Translations under genes and position numbers: made by a program | NCBI GenBank assembly: GCA_033961575.1 | Contig: CM066727.1 | Span: 114,006,434-114,070,433, forward strand | DNA length: 64,000 nt | From: Aselliscus stoliczkanus | Taxonomy: Eukaryota; Chordata; Mammalia; Chiroptera; Hipposideridae | Direction of reading: 5' to 3' | Notes under the pieces: generated by a model | What the model was told of the DNA's origin: nothing | What the model saw: the letters and a program-made list of their open reading frames with translations, nothing else | Database searches by the model: none | Part shown: positions 1 through 12,195 of the stretch, one piece after another | How positions within the stretch are numbered: the stretch's first letter is position 1 | How the letters are laid out: the number at the start of each line of letters is the position of its first letter

Positions 1-1025
1 ATCTAGAATTCTATGTCCAAACTATCATTCAAACGTTGAGGGTAGGATACAAAATCTGAAAAAATTTGTATCTCATTACAGACACAGAAAGTTACTAGGC
101 ATGTATGGTATCAAACTGAAGAGGTAAACCTAGAAAGAGGAAGACCTGGGATCCAGAAAACTGGGGATCTACCACAAGTGAGTGGTGAAGGAAGAAACCT
201 TGAGGGTGGCAGGAAGGCTACAGAAAAAGTACAGTTTGGGGCAGAGAAAGAAACTTGAGGAAAGATTCTTCCAAGAAAACAAAAAAAGAGTGGATGTATA
301 GATACAAGGATTAATTAACAAGGAATAATGTATTTTACAATAGTAACAATATGAGAAGGAATGTTATAGTTCAAGATAGGAGTTGGGAATAAACTAGTGA
401 TATCTACACAAAAAAAAACTAATAAAACAAAAAACCCAAAGCAATTATTACCACAAGAAAAAACTAAAAGTACAATAAAGGAGGTCTAATCATAATATAC
501 CCTGTACCTTAGACACAATAATGTAAAACTTGACATTACTATATTAGAAAGATTTTAAAAAGGGAAATATGTGTGGTGGCTTGAGTAAAAAAGCTAATTC
601 CTCATCATTCATAATAAGAAGTTAATAGATAACTAATGTCAAATAAGAAAACTAATAAAACAAAAATATAAGAAAATCATTTGGAAAGATGAAGGTAAAC
701 AGCAAAAGAAACAACTGAAAGGGGTGAACCTGGTTCTCAGGAGAGGAATCAAGGTTAGACAAGAAGAGATAGAGGACTATTAGTATTTACTATAAGCCAC
801 AGGTATTATTTAACTTTGTATGTGATGTAAATACAAATTGTTTTGAAAAAAATCAATACCAGATTTAAAAATATGTTAAAACATTATAAATAAATTGATG
901 GGAATATAAAGAATGTCTGAAAATAGTTATAAACATGCTCACTATTTCAGATACTGAAACTCTAAACATTTGGGTTAATTAGTTACTGTGGAAAGAGAAA
1001 AGCAGACTGGGCAAATATATCTTAA
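1..1025 (+). repeat. Old L1 (L1M-type) 3' region remnant
   Basis: The segment reads like the ancient L1M ORF2-end/3' UTR: 'AAACTATCATTCAAACGTTGAGGGTA' style opening, then 'AAGAGGAAGACCTGGGATCCAG', then a long A-rich tail. No open frame is kept. It is continuous up to the TSD of the L1 that follows. The subfamily is uncertain. Confidence 0.6.
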
Positions 1026-1038
1026 GACAGCACTAATG

Positions 1039-2650
1039 ACAGAGAATCCAAGATGGTGCAGCAGATAAATGCTGTGCTTGCCTCCTGCTATGGCCACATT
1101 AAAATTATAACTAAATTATAAAACAATCAACCTGGAGAACAATCTGAAGGTTAACTGAACAGAAGTCCTAAAACCAAGGATATAAAGAAGTCATATTGAG
1201 ACTGGTAGGAGGGGCAGAGACACGAAATTCATTGGCCCCACACTTGTGTGTGGCAAGTAAGAATTGGGAGGAATATCTCTGCATGAAGGCCCCCTCCAGA
1301 GAAGCAAGGTACCCCAGCCCAACACTGGGTTCCCCAGCCCACAGTACCAGCACTGGAAATAGGAGGCCCCACAATATCTGGCTGTGAAAAACAGTGGGGA
1401 TTCACACCATCCAGGTGAGGCACAAACTTGAAAACCCAGACATTTTCTAAAAGGGCCCATGTATAGACTCACTCACTCACGGGCACTGACTCTGGATTCT
1501 GGAGTAGGGACAGAGACATACAGGAGAAGACTGAGTTGTATGGCTTCAGAGTGAGGACTACAGGGACAGTCACCATTTTCCCCATGTAGAATCCTCCTCC
1601 CATGCGGCGGGACGGGGAGCACCATCATTCCTGTGTTGAGCCCTCCCCACAAAGCCAAATCTAAATCTGCACTTGTCTGGTGACTCTGCTCAATCCACCC
1701 TGGTGACTCTCTGGAAATGTGCCCCACCCAATTTGTGCAACCCTCAAGGCACTATCTTGGCCAGCAGCAAGTCACACCCCCACTGCACTCTTTCTTGGAC
1801 AACTCCAGGGCTTTTCCAGGCCCCAGGCAGGCAGCAGCTGGCTTCGGTGTACTCTGAGACTTGGCTGAGTAGCTCTAGGCTCAACACCAGCACAAAACCA
1901 GGATCTACATTAGCCTGGTGAACAAAACTTGTGCCACCCCGGTGACTTCCTGAGACCCTGCCTCACCCACCTCGTGCACCACAGGAGACTCTATCAGCAG
2001 CTGAGCCTTACTGGAGACAGCAAGCAACAGCAGGCCTCAAGATGCCCTGGGCTTTTTGCAGAGCTACTCCAGGCCCGGTACTGGAAGCAGCTGTACTCAG
2101 TTCACATGTGGCTTCTCCCACGTGCCTCTTCCAGGTCCAGCACAGGGAGAGACCAACCACGAATTGCTTTGTAGCTCCTACCACGGAGTCCCCATCCAGT
2201 CACAGGCAGTGGCTGACCTAGGCCTGCACCAAAGTACTTCCCAAGAAGCCTCAGAACCAACATACCTGGAGGCTGGCTTCAGACCACAGCAAAGCACCAC
2301 CCAATTAGTCCCACAAGCAGCACACCCAAAGGGTGGTCTCAGCAAGAGCCAACTGGGGCAAATCCTGCTCAGTGTGATAAGGCCCTTGCACAGCAGCCCA
2401 TAAACTGTGGATGAGATTAAACCCCAAAGCTAGTCAGCCTGAGGGTTAATCCCACCCACTGATGTGTCAATAGCAATCAACGCTCAAATATAACACGATG
2501 GTACACATAAACCACACAAGGGATACACCTGGAGTACCCAGTGCAAGTGACCAGGGCCATGGCACTTGCTATATAAGGCCACCCAACCAAGACTGGGGGA
2601 AATAGCAGATCTACCTCATACACAGAAACAAAGACTGAGAGGGAGCCAAA
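1039..2650 (+). promoter_or_regulatory. L1 5' UTR (internal promoter region, decayed)
   Basis: The segment begins just after the TSD with the L1-style 'AATCCAAGATGGTGCAGCAG' start and runs through GC-richer sequence to the ORF1 ATG at 2651. Open frames here on either strand (up to 115 codons) have no L1 protein similarity that I recognise. Promoter function is known for the family and inferred here; activity is doubtful given the decay. Confidence 0.7.
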
Positions 2651-3692
2651 ATGAGAAAGCAAACAAATAGGTCCCAAGTAAAAGAACAGGAGAAAACTCC
2701 AGAAAAAAAACTAAACAAAATTGGGGCAAGCAACCTACCAGATACAGAGATCTAAACAATGGTTAAAAGGATGCTCAATGAACTTAGGGGAAGAACAGAT
2801 GAACTCAATGAGAACTTCAACAAAGAGATACTAAGCATAAAAAATGACATAGAAACCATAAAAATCAACCAGTCAGAAGTGAAAAATACAACAACTGACA
2901 TGAAGAAATCACCATCAAACTAGATGAAGCAGAAGATCAAATCAGAAACTTATAAGACAAGGTAGCAGAAAATACCCAAATGAAACCACAAAAAGAAAAA
3001 GGAATTTAAAAATTGAGGACAGTTTAATAAGAGACCTCTAGGACAACATTAAGTTTAACAACACTGGCATCACAGGTGTACCAGAAAGAGAAAGAGAAAG
3101 CAAGGGATTGAGAAAATATTTGAAGAAATAGTGACTGAAAAATTTTCTTAAATTGAGGACAGTTTAATAAGAGACCTCTGGGAAAACATTAAGTCTAACA
3201 CATTGGCATCACAGGTGTACCAGAAAGAGAAAAGAAAAAGCAAGGGATTGAGAAAATATTTGAAGAAATAGTGACTGAAAAATTTTCTTACCTGGAAAAG
3301 GGAATAGTATTACAAGTACAGGAAGTACAGAGAATCCCAAACAAGATGAATCCCAAGAGGCCCACACCAAGACACATTATAAGTAAAATGCCAAAGGTGA
3401 AAGACAAAGAAAGAATTCTAAAAGCAGCAAGAGAAAGACAACTAGTTACTTACAACGAAGCTCACATAAGATTGCTAGCTGATTTCTCAACAGAAACTTC
3501 GCAGGCAAGAAAGGACTGGCACAAAATATTCCAAGTGATGAAAAGCAAGGCCCTACAACCAAGACTACTGTAACCAGCAAGGCTATCATTTAAAACTGAA
3601 GGAGAGACAAAGAGCTTCGAAACAAGAAAAAGCTGAAGGAGTTCATCACCACCAAACTGGTATTACAATAAATGTTAAAGGGACTTCTTTAG
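2651..3692 (+). pseudogene. L1 ORF1 protein remnant
   Basis: RNA-binding chaperone of L1. The ATG at 2651 gives MRKQTNRSQVKEQEK, the usual mammalian ORF1 start, then a stop after about 34 codons. The coiled-coil part (MLNELRGRTDELNENFNKE...) continues in another frame. The RRM/C-terminal part is open at 3271-3573, with RIPNKMNPKRPTPRHI, ILKAARERQLVTYNEA and LLADFSTETSQARKDWHKIF. The end is near MLKGLL at 3675-3692. Length is close to a normal ORF1 once a 140-bp internal tandem duplication (3010-3290) is discounted. Confidence 0.85.
3010..3290 (+). repeat. 140-bp tandem duplication within L1 ORF1
   Basis: Copies at 3010-3149 and 3150-3290 both start AAATTGAGGACAG and end GTGACTGAAAAATTTTCTT. 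They differ by a few substitutions and small indels. Confidence 0.9.
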
Positions 3693-4799
3693 GAGGAAGA
3701 AGGAGGAAAAACAAACAACATAAATAGGAATACAGTGGCAATAACTATGTATCATTAATCACTTTAAACGTAAATGGATTAAATGATCCAATCAAAAGAC
3801 ATAAGGTAACTGAAAGAATAAGAAAACAACTCATACATATACTGTCCACAAGAGACCCACTTCAGATAGAAAGACACACACACAGACTGAAAGCAAAAGG
3901 ATGAAAAAAAATGTTTCATGCAAATGAAAATGAAAAACAAAGAGATGGAGTAGCAATACTTTTATCAGACAAAATAGACTATAAAACAAAGGCTATAATA
4001 AGAGACAAAGAGGGACATTACATAATGATAAAGTGATCAACTCAACAAGAGGATATAACCATTCTAACCACTTATTCATCCAACATAGAAGCACCTAAAT
4101 ATATATAAAGCAAAAATTGACTGACATAAAGATATCAATAGTAATAAAATCATAGCAGAGGACTTCAATACAATATTGACACCAATGGACAGATCTTTCA
4201 GACAAAAAAGCAACAAGGACACAGTGGCCTTGAATGACACCCTAGACCAGATAAGACTAAATTGATATTTTTAGAGCATTTCACCCCAAAGTAGCAGAAG
4301 AAAAATTCTTTTCAAATGTAGATGAAACATTTTCCAAAACTGACCATACGTTAGGCCACAAAACAATTCTCAATAAATTTAAGAAGACAGAAATCATATC
4401 AAGCGTCTTCTCTGACCACAATGCTATGAAACTGGAAATCAATTATAAGAAGAAATCCGGAAAGCACACAAAAATACGTGGAGGCTGAATAACACGCTAC
4501 TAAATAGCGAGTGGGTCAAAAATAAAATCAAGGAGGAAATCAAAAGATACCTTGAGACAAAAATGAAAATACAACAACCCAAAGTCTATGGGACACAGCG
4601 AAAGCAATTATAAGAGGGAAATTCATACCAACACAGGCTTACCTCAAGAAAAAAGAAAATGCTCAAATAAATAATCTAACCTTAACTCATAAAGAAACTA
4701 GAAAAAGAATAGCAAACAAAGCCCAATGTAAGTAGAAGGAAGGAAATAATAAAAATCAGAGCGGAAATAAATGAAATAGTCTAAAAGAAGAATACAAAA

Positions 4800-5279
4800 A
4801 GGCCGGCCGAGTGGCGCATTGGTTAAGAGCTGGTTTTGGGATGCCAGCGGCCCCGGTTCGGATCCCACATATGAGGGCCAGTGACACTGCCCTCTACAGC
4901 TAACAACAGCTCCACCTGGAGCTGGGCTGTGGGCCCCAGTGACGGTGTGGGCTGTGAGCTGCGGTGACGGTGTGGGCTGCAGCCCCTGCTGCAGTGGGCT
5001 GCCACAGGCTACAGTGAATGGCCGGCAGCCAGCGTGAGCGGTTGGCAGCCAGCGTGAGCTGCCAATAGCCGCGGTGAGCGACACCCAGAGACCGGCGACA
5101 GATCTGCCTCATCCAGGAAGAGTGCAGTGATGACACCAACATGGGCCAGTGAAGCGATGTCCTCCACAACTAGACTGAAGAACAAAAAGACAGCAACTTG
5201 TCTGTTCCCCTTCCCCGATTCCCCAGTGCTGTTCCCCTCCCCCAATTCCCCAATAAAATCTTTAAAAAACAAAAACAAA
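4800..5279 (+). mobile_element. Long tRNA-derived SINE (about 480 bp)
   Basis: The GGCCGGCCGAGTGGCGCATT head carries a Pol III A box (TGGCGCATTGGTTAAGAG) and a B box (GGTTCGGATCC). The body is GC-rich, with 'GACACTGCCCTCTACAGCTAA' and a short repeated 'GTGACGGTGTGGGCTG' unit, and ends in a tail with 'CCCCAATTCCCCAATAAAATC' and A-rich sequence. The 12-bp TSD AAGAATACAAAA lies at 4788-4799 and 5280-5291. It is inserted into L1 ORF2. Confidence 0.9.
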
Positions 5280-7846
5280 AAGAATACAAAAGATCAATGA
5301 AACCAAAAGCTGGTTCTTTGAAAAGATAAACAAAATTGATAAAGCTTTAACCAGACTTATCAAGAATGAGAGAGAATCCAAATAAATAAAATCAGAAATG
5401 AAATAGAAGTAACAAGTGACACCAAACAAACACAAACGATTATATGAAAATATTATGAACAATTATATGTCAACAAATTGGAGAATCTGGAAGAAATGGA
5501 TAAATTCCTACAATCACACAATCTTCCAAGACTGTGAATCAAGAAAAAAATAGAAAATCTGAATCAACCAATTACTACTAACAAAATCAAATCACTAATC
5601 AAAAAATTCCCAACAAACAAAAGTCCTGGACCAGGTGGCTTCACAGGTGAATTTTACCAAACATTCAAAGAAGAATTAACATCTACACTTCTCAAATTAT
5701 TCCAAAACTTTCAAGAGGAGTGAATACTCCCAATTTTATGAGGCCACCATTACCCTAATTCCAAAACCAGAAAAAGACATTACCAAAAAGAAAATTATAA
5801 GCCGATATTCCTGTAGAACATAGATGTAAAAATCTTCAACAAATATTAGCAAACCGAATTCAGCAATACATTTAAAGAATCATACACTACGATTAAGCAG
5901 AATTTATTCTTGGGATGCAAGGATGGGTCAACATCTGCAAATCAATCAATCTGATACACCACATAAACAAGATGAAAGATACAAATCACATGATAGTGTC
6001 AGTAGATGCAGAAAAAACATTTGACAATATCCAGCATCCATTTATGATAAAAACTCTCAGCAAAATGGGAATAGAGAGAGCATACCTCAACAAAATAAAG
6101 GCCACATATGAGAAACCCACAGCTAACCTCCTACTCAATGGGTCAAGCTAAATGTATGTTCCTTAAGATCAGAACAAGACAAGGATCTTATTCACCACTT
6201 TTATTTAACAGAGTATTGGAAGTTTTAGCCACAACAATCAGAGAGAGAAAATAAAAAAGCATCTAAACTGGAAAAGGAGGGAATAAAACTGTCATTATTT
6301 GCAGATGACATGATACCATACAGAGAGGACCCTAGACTCCACCAAAAAACTATTACACCTAATAAATAAATTCAGTAAAGTAGCAAGATACAAAATTAAT
6401 ATTGAAAAATGCATTTCATTTTTATACAACCATAATTAACTGTCAGAAAAAGAAAATCAGAAAACAATCCCATTTACAATTGCATCAAGAAAATAAAATG
6501 CCTAGGAATACATTTAACAAAGGGGGAAAAGACCTGTACTTTGAAAACTATAATACACTGAAGACGATACAAACAAAAGGAAGCATACACTGTGCTCATG
6601 GATAGGAAGAATTAACATTGTTAAAATGTCCATACTACCCCAAAGCAATCTGTACTATAAATTCAATGCAATTTCTAGCAAGACACTAATGGCGTTTTTC
6701 ACAGAACTAGAGCAAATCATCTTAAAATTTATATGGAACCATCAAAAACCCCAACAGCCTCAGCAATCTTGAGAAAGAAGAAAACTGGAGGTATCACACT
6801 ACCTGATATCAAACTATACTACAAGGCTGTAGTAATTAAAACAGTATGGTACTGGCATAAAAACAGACACATAGATCAATGGAACAGAATAGGGAGCCCA
6901 GAAATATATCCATTCATATACGGTCATTTAACCTATGACAATGGAAACAAGAATTTACATTGGCATTAAAGACAGTCTATTTAATAAATGGTGTTGGGAA
7001 AATTGGACTGACACATGCAAAAAATGAAAATGGACCACCTACTTACGCCATATACGAAAACAAATTGAAAATAGATTAAAGACTTAAATGTAAGACCTGA
7101 AACCATAGAACTCCTAGACGAAAACATACGGAGTAAATTTGCAGACATTACCCTGAGTAGTATTTTTACTGATATATCCCACTGGGCAAGGGAAATAAAA
7201 GAAAAAATAAACATATGGGATTACATCACACTTAAAAGATTTTTCATAGCAAAGGAAATCAATAAAACAAAAAGCCAGCTTACTGAATGGGAGAAGATAT
7301 TTGCCAATGATAAGGGGTTAATATCCAAAATTTATAAAACACTCATGCAACTCAACACCGAAAAAACAAACAACCCAATTAAAAAATGGGCAGAGGATAT
7401 GAAGAGACATTTCTCTACAGAGGACATACAGATGGCCAATAGGCATATGAAAAAATATTTAACCTCACTAATCATTAGAGAAATGCAAATAAAAACCACT
7501 ATGAGATACCACCTCACTCTGGTCAGAATGGCTACCATCAATAAAACAACCAACAACTAGTGCTGGTGAGGTTGTGGAGAAAAAGGAACTCTGGTGCACT
7601 GTTGATGGGACTGCAGACTGGTGCAGCCATTATGGAAATCAGTATAGAGGTATCTCAAAAAACTGGAAATGAAACTACCTTATCACCCAGCAATCCCACT
7701 CTTGGTATCTATCCAGAGAAACCCAAGACACTAATTTGAAAAAATATATGCACCCCTATGTTTACTGCAGTGCTATTTACGATAGCCAAGACTTGGAAAT
7801 AACCGAAATGCCCATCAGTAGGTGACTGGATTAAGAAACTGTGGTA

Positions 7847-8293
7847 GGCTGGCCAAGTGGCGCACTGGTTAAGAGCTAGCTTGGGATGCCAGCAGCCCCG
7901 GTTCGGATCCCACATATGAGGGCCAGTGACACTGCCCTCTACAGCTAACAACAGCTCCACCTGGAGCTGTGCTGTGAGCCCTACTGACGGTGTAGCCTGC
8001 AGCCCCTGCTGCAGTGGGCTGCCACAGGCTACAGGGAGTGGCCGGTAGTCAGCGTGAGCGGCTGGGAGCCAGCGTTGAGCTGCCAATAGCCACGGTGAGC
8101 GACCATCCAGAGGCCAGCGACCGATCTGCCGCATCCGGGAAGAGCGCAGTGACAATATCCACATGGGCCAGTGAAGCAACGTCCTCCACAACTATACTGA
8201 AGAACAAAAAGACAGCAATTTGTCTGTTCCCCTCCCCCAGTTCCCCAATAAAATCTTTTAAAAAATAAATAAATAATAAAAATAAACTTAAAC
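7847..8293 (+). mobile_element. Long tRNA-derived SINE
   Basis: Same long family as the copy at 4800. The 13-bp TSD AGAAACTGTGGTA at 7834-7846 and 8294-8306 is perfect. It splits the 3' part of L1 ORF2. Its antisense strand gives a 160-codon open frame that is not a gene. Confidence 0.9.
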
Positions 8294-8945
8294 AGAAACT
8301 GTGGTACATTACTCCGCTATAAAGAAGAAGGAAATCGTACCATTTGCAAAGATATGGATGGACCTAGAGACCATTATGTTAAGTGAAATAAGTCAATAAG
8401 AGAAAGACAAATACCATGGAATCTCACTTTTATGTGGCATCTAAAGAACTGAATAAAAGAGCAAAATAAACAGAAATAGTCTCAGACATATAAAGGAAAA
8501 ACTGATGGTTGCTAGTTGGGAGGGAGGAGGGGAAGGAATTAGACAGCATAAATTGCTTAACTACAATATTACTACAGGGATATAAAAGACAGTTTGGAGA
8601 ATATAATAATATGGTAAATATTTTGTAGGGTGTCAGATGGTTACATGTCTTGTTAGGGAAACCACTTCATGGATGGTGCTTAGGCTTGACCACTGCACTG
8701 TATACCTGAGGCTGAAGCTGACTAATATTGTATGTCAACTATAATTTAATATATATAGTCATGGGATGTGGAGTACAGTGTGGGGTGTGGAATCAATGGA
8801 ACTGTAATAGATATGTATGATATGGGGGGGTGGGGAGTGGGGCTGTGGATTGGGGGAGGGGTCTTGTCACTTTGTGAGGGGTAAAAAAATATAATTATTG
8901 CACTGTTTTGTACATCTGAAACTAATAAAAAACATTCTTTAAAAC

Positions 8946-9469
8946 AAGAAGAAAAAAAAGAAATTGTGGTACATTCATTTATACATGGAATATTACTCTG
9001 CTGTAAAAAAGAATGAAATCTTACCATTTGTGACAACATGGATGGGCCTAAAGTGTATTATGCTAAGTGAAATAAGTCAGGCAAAAAAGACAAATACCAT
9101 ATCATCTCACTTGTATATGGAATCTAAAGAACAAAATAAATCAACAAACAAAACAGAAACAGACTCATAAATACAGAGAATAAACAAATGGTTGCCAGAG
9201 GTGAACAGGTTGGGGACCTGGGTGAAAAGACGAAGGGATTAAGAAATACAAATTGGTAGTTAAAAATAGTTATGTGGCTGTAAAGTAAAGCATAGAGAGT
9301 ATAGTCAATAATATTGTGATAGCTATGTATAGCGCCAGGTGGGTACTAAACTAATCAGGGGGACCACTTCTTAAATTATATAAACGTCTACCACTATACT
9401 GTATACCTGAAACTAATGTAAAATAATACTGAATGTCAATTGTAATTAAAAAAAGAAATAATTTAAAAT
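8946..9469 (+). repeat. Second L1 3' end in tandem
   Basis: After the first L1 3' terminus (A-rich at 8915-8945) the sequence restarts inside ORF2 ('AAATTGTGGTACATTCATTTATACATGG', equivalent to 8295-8312) and runs through a second ORF2 end (ATCTCACTTGTATATGGAATC) and a second 3' UTR to the outer TSD at 9470. It differs from the first by many substitutions, so it is another L1 copy or subfamily. Confidence 0.8.
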
Positions 9470-9482
9470 GACAGCACTAATG

Positions 9483-9891
9483 GCAAAAAATGTTTAAGAA
9501 AAAAATGTTTACATTTTAAGTCATTGTGCTCTTCAGTTTTTTATTAAAAAATCCTGTGAATTTCTTCATGCCAATAATTTTCATGAGTGAGTCAAAATTA
9601 TGATAGTAAATTCCTTTCCAAGCTTTAGGTAACTGTGGGATATTCCAAATAACATTTTTTAAAAGGATGACATATTGCAATAAATTCTGCTATTATTCTG
9701 AAGGTAGCTAAAGCTTAAATATCCCAATAGTATTGTATGTCTGAGACACAGCACCAAATCAAGAGTTTTCCAAATTGTCCCCAGTCCCCATTGCTGTGCA
9801 AATAGCTTCATAACTACAAAAATGCTAGTGAGTTGATTTTAGTGATAGTTTGACACAGAATTCTAGTGCAAAACTGTTCATCTACACTATA
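9483..9891. other. Intronic sequence, nothing recognised
   Basis: AT-rich sequence after the L1 TSD. No exon, repeat family or RNA gene is recognised. Confidence 0.5.
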
Positions 9892-10432
9892 CAATGAGGT
9901 GTAATCACAAAATATGGTGTTTAAATTAAAAAAAAAATTATTACAGTGAAAGACACCTTGCCACTACCCCCCTCAAAATTCTCCCTCTCGCTTTGAACAT
10001 ACTTATCCCATCATTCTTGCCACTTTCTGAGGCAGTTCTGGAAGTCCTCTTTTTTAAGTGTCTTTAGCGATGTCCTGAATTGATTCAGAACATTTACCTT
10101 TCATGGTCATTTTGACTTTTGGGAAGAGCCAGAAATGGCACAATGTCAGATACGGTGAATATGGTGGATAAGAACACACAGTAATGTTTTTATTTGACAG
10201 AAATTGTCGTACCAGAAGCAATGGGTGACATGGAGCATTGTCATGATGGAGAATGAAATAAAGACATGACAGAGGACTTTCAGAACTGCTTCAGAAAGTG
10301 GCAAGAATGGTGGCATAAGTGTGTTCGAAGAGAGGAGGAGCATTTTGAGGGGGATTAATGGCAATGTGTCTTTTACTGTAATAATTTTTTTTTAATTTAA
10401 ACATTCACCATATCTTTTGATCACACCTCAGA
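9892..10432. mobile_element. Palindromic (fold-back) mariner remnant
   Basis: Both ends are the same terminal sequence, TGAGGTGT(A/G)ATC, flanked by TA at 9890-9891 and 10433-10434. The left arm (9895-10051) and right arm (10270-10430) are inverted copies of the same mariner transposase C-terminus plus 3' end. On the minus strand the left arm encodes EDFQNCLRKWQEWWDK...; on the plus strand the right arm encodes DFQNCFRKWQEWWHKCV...EEEHFEGD. The spacer continues the minus-strand copy upstream through HDNAPCH, with a catalytic Asp of the DD34D triad, and YPPYSPYL. The arms look close to 90% identical by eye. No active transposase is possible. Confidence 0.8.
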
Positions 10433-10853
10433 TACTTAATGGTGCATTTTGTTTTGGAGGAAGAGAAAAATCTCTAATTTGGTCAATGCCTGAACTTTGA
10501 GTAGAAGTGGCAGTTATCACCAGCTTCTCTGAATACATGTGCGCCCACAAAATGTCAGCTGGTAAAGCACTGGACTTCAAAAACTGTGAAACACAACAGA
10601 CTTGGTATACTTCTGCTCTCAGGCCCAGGATCAAGGATGTAAGAGGCGTGTTGAAAGCCCTGGGAAGTGCTTCTTTGTGACTCAAACAGTGACAGTGATT
10701 ATACCAGGGACAGCCTAAATTCCTGAATATGTGCTTCATAGTCTTAATTACATTTTCTCTTTGGAAAGTCCACATACACCAGTCCTCAAGTGAAACTGTG
10801 AGGCAGTCAGCCATTACGAGCTTGTAATCCTGGAGAAATCTATGCAGAACCAC
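10428..10853 (-). other. Unassigned 141-codon open frame, possible old pseudogene
   Basis: A stop-free minus-strand frame abuts the mariner. Part of it (SLEDWCMWTFQRENVIKTM, then KHIFRNLG) loosely resembles the spacing of a KRAB box (E-E-W, Q-R, R-N-L), but key KRAB residues are absent and no zinc fingers follow. I do not recognise the rest. It may be a chance frame or a fragment of an old repeat or retrocopy. Confidence 0.2.
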
Positions 10854-10869
10854 TGATTTCCCTAATCCC

Positions 10870-11712
10870 TTCTACCCCCAGGATATTCCACAGGTTTGAA
10901 GGATCTGAGGCATTAAGAAAATAGAAGGGTGATTTACTGGAACCACGTGTAGATACAGGGTAAAGTGAAGGTGTGACATGTCACATTTAAGTTTGAGAAA
11001 ATCCTGTTGTCTCCATACATTACTGATTTGCTGCTAGCTTGCTATAAAGTCTTCGGGCGTCTTCAGCTAAATGCATTATTTGTGAAGAGCCACCTGTGGC
11101 TATGTGGCTACTGAGCACTTAAAACTGTGGATGATGCAAATTGAGATGTACTGTAAATACACACTAAATTTCGAAGACTTACTACCCCCCCCAAAAAAAG
11201 TAACATATTTCATTAATAATCTTCACATTGATTATATGCTGAAATGGTAATATTTTGGATATAGTAGATTGAAAAATACATTATTAAAATTAATGTCATC
11301 TACTTCCTTTTAGTTTTTTTTTATGAAGCTATTAGAGAATTCAAAATTATGTATGTGCTCACATTATATTTCTACTGGACAACATTGCAATTGCTAGAAC
11401 AGTTTTTACCTATGAAATGTATCCACAAAAGGCTATACAACACATCATGTTTTATATAAATTCATAACTTTTCTTGGTTCATAGCCTATCAACACACAAA
11501 TATGAGTTACATAGGTGAGAATCCTTACGCAAACACTGCCAAAACCTCTAACAATCCTTAGCACTGAAAATTACTGCAGTGATAACATTAATTAATCAAA
11601 TTCAAAAGCACTTACTCTTCTGCCAACAGAGAAAACCAAACTGTAGATTTAAAAGAAAAAAAATTCAGGCATGTAGCAGAATACTTTAATACCTAGGATA
11701 TAAAGTGCCTGC
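10870..11712. other. Intronic sequence, nothing recognised
   Basis: AT-rich sequence with no exon or clear repeat family. Confidence 0.5.
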
Positions 11713-12195
11713 ATTAGTTGTTTATTGTTATATAACAAGTTACCTCAAAACTTAGCAGCTTTAAACAACAGTGAACATTTTTTTTCACCGAGTTTCTGTG
11801 GGTCAGGAACTCGAAAGCAGCTTAGCTTTCTGGTTCAGGGTCTCTGGGATTACTGTGACAACGCCAGCCAGGACTTGGTGCTCTGCTTCTACTTACGTGG
11901 CTGGCAGCTGGGAACAGCTCCTGGCGCAGGACCTACCCCACTGCATGGGCTGCTGCCTCAGTGTCACAAGGACATGTCGCCTGGCTTTCCTCAGAGCAAG
12001 TGACCCAATGGAGCGAGGCAGAAGCATCAATTCCTTTCATGGTCTTGCGTCAGAAGTCACAAGCCACCACTTCTGACATTTTCTGTGGTTCACACAGATC
12101 AATCCTGACACAATGAGGGACAGGACTACACAAGGGAGAACAAACACCAGGCGGTAAGGATGATTTGGGGCCATCCTGGAAGATGGTTACTATCC
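11713..12195 (+). repeat. Ancient interspersed repeat, family not named
   Basis: It begins 'TTAGTTGTTTATTGTTATATAACAAGTTACC' and contains 'AACTTAGCAGCTTTAAACAACA' and 'TTTCTGTGGGTCAGGAACT', ending with 'GGCCATCCTGGAAGATGGTTAC'. I recognise this pattern as a common mammalian interspersed repeat but cannot name it safely. Two overlapping frames of about 100 codons on this strand are by-products. Confidence 0.6.

Larger units (their letters stand above)
3740..8444 (+). pseudogene. L1 ORF2 (endonuclease/reverse transcriptase) remnant
   Basis: ORF2 supplies nicking and reverse transcription for L1. The N-terminus reads LITLNVNGLNDPIKRHK near 3754. The endonuclease is broken by stops. RT motifs remain: [20 protein letters not shown] at about 6006-6065 and LFADDMI, with the FADD catalytic motif, at about 6296-6315. 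The C-terminal region is open at 7345-7560 ([20 protein letters not shown]...[13 protein letters not shown]). The stop is at 8442-8444. Two SINEs interrupt it. Multiple stops and frameshifts rule out a functional protein. Confidence 0.85.
1039..9469 (+). mobile_element. Full-length decayed L1 with 13-bp TSD
   Basis: L1 retrotransposon in sense orientation relative to the + strand. Flanking duplications GACAGCACTAATG at 1026-1038 and 9470-9482 mark the insertion. Order: 5' UTR from 'CCAAGATGG' (about 1048) to 2650, ORF1 remnant 2651-3692, ORF2 remnant about 3740-8444, 3' UTR to about 8945, then a second L1 3' end 8946-9469. Two long SINEs sit inside ORF2 (4800-5279, 7847-8293), each with its own TSD. 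Without them the element is about 7.5 kb. Many stops and frameshifts make it inactive. It lies antisense to ERC1. Confidence 0.9.

Noticed and set aside
4698..5278. Four overlapping minus-strand open frames of 60-128 codons
   Set aside because: They are antisense translations of a long SINE and L1 sequence. The same peptide pieces (e.g. 'GSVTGPHMWDPNRG') recur at every SINE copy.
7709..8191. 160-codon minus-strand open frame
   Set aside because: Antisense of a long SINE plus the L1 ORF2 3' part. No splice or start context.
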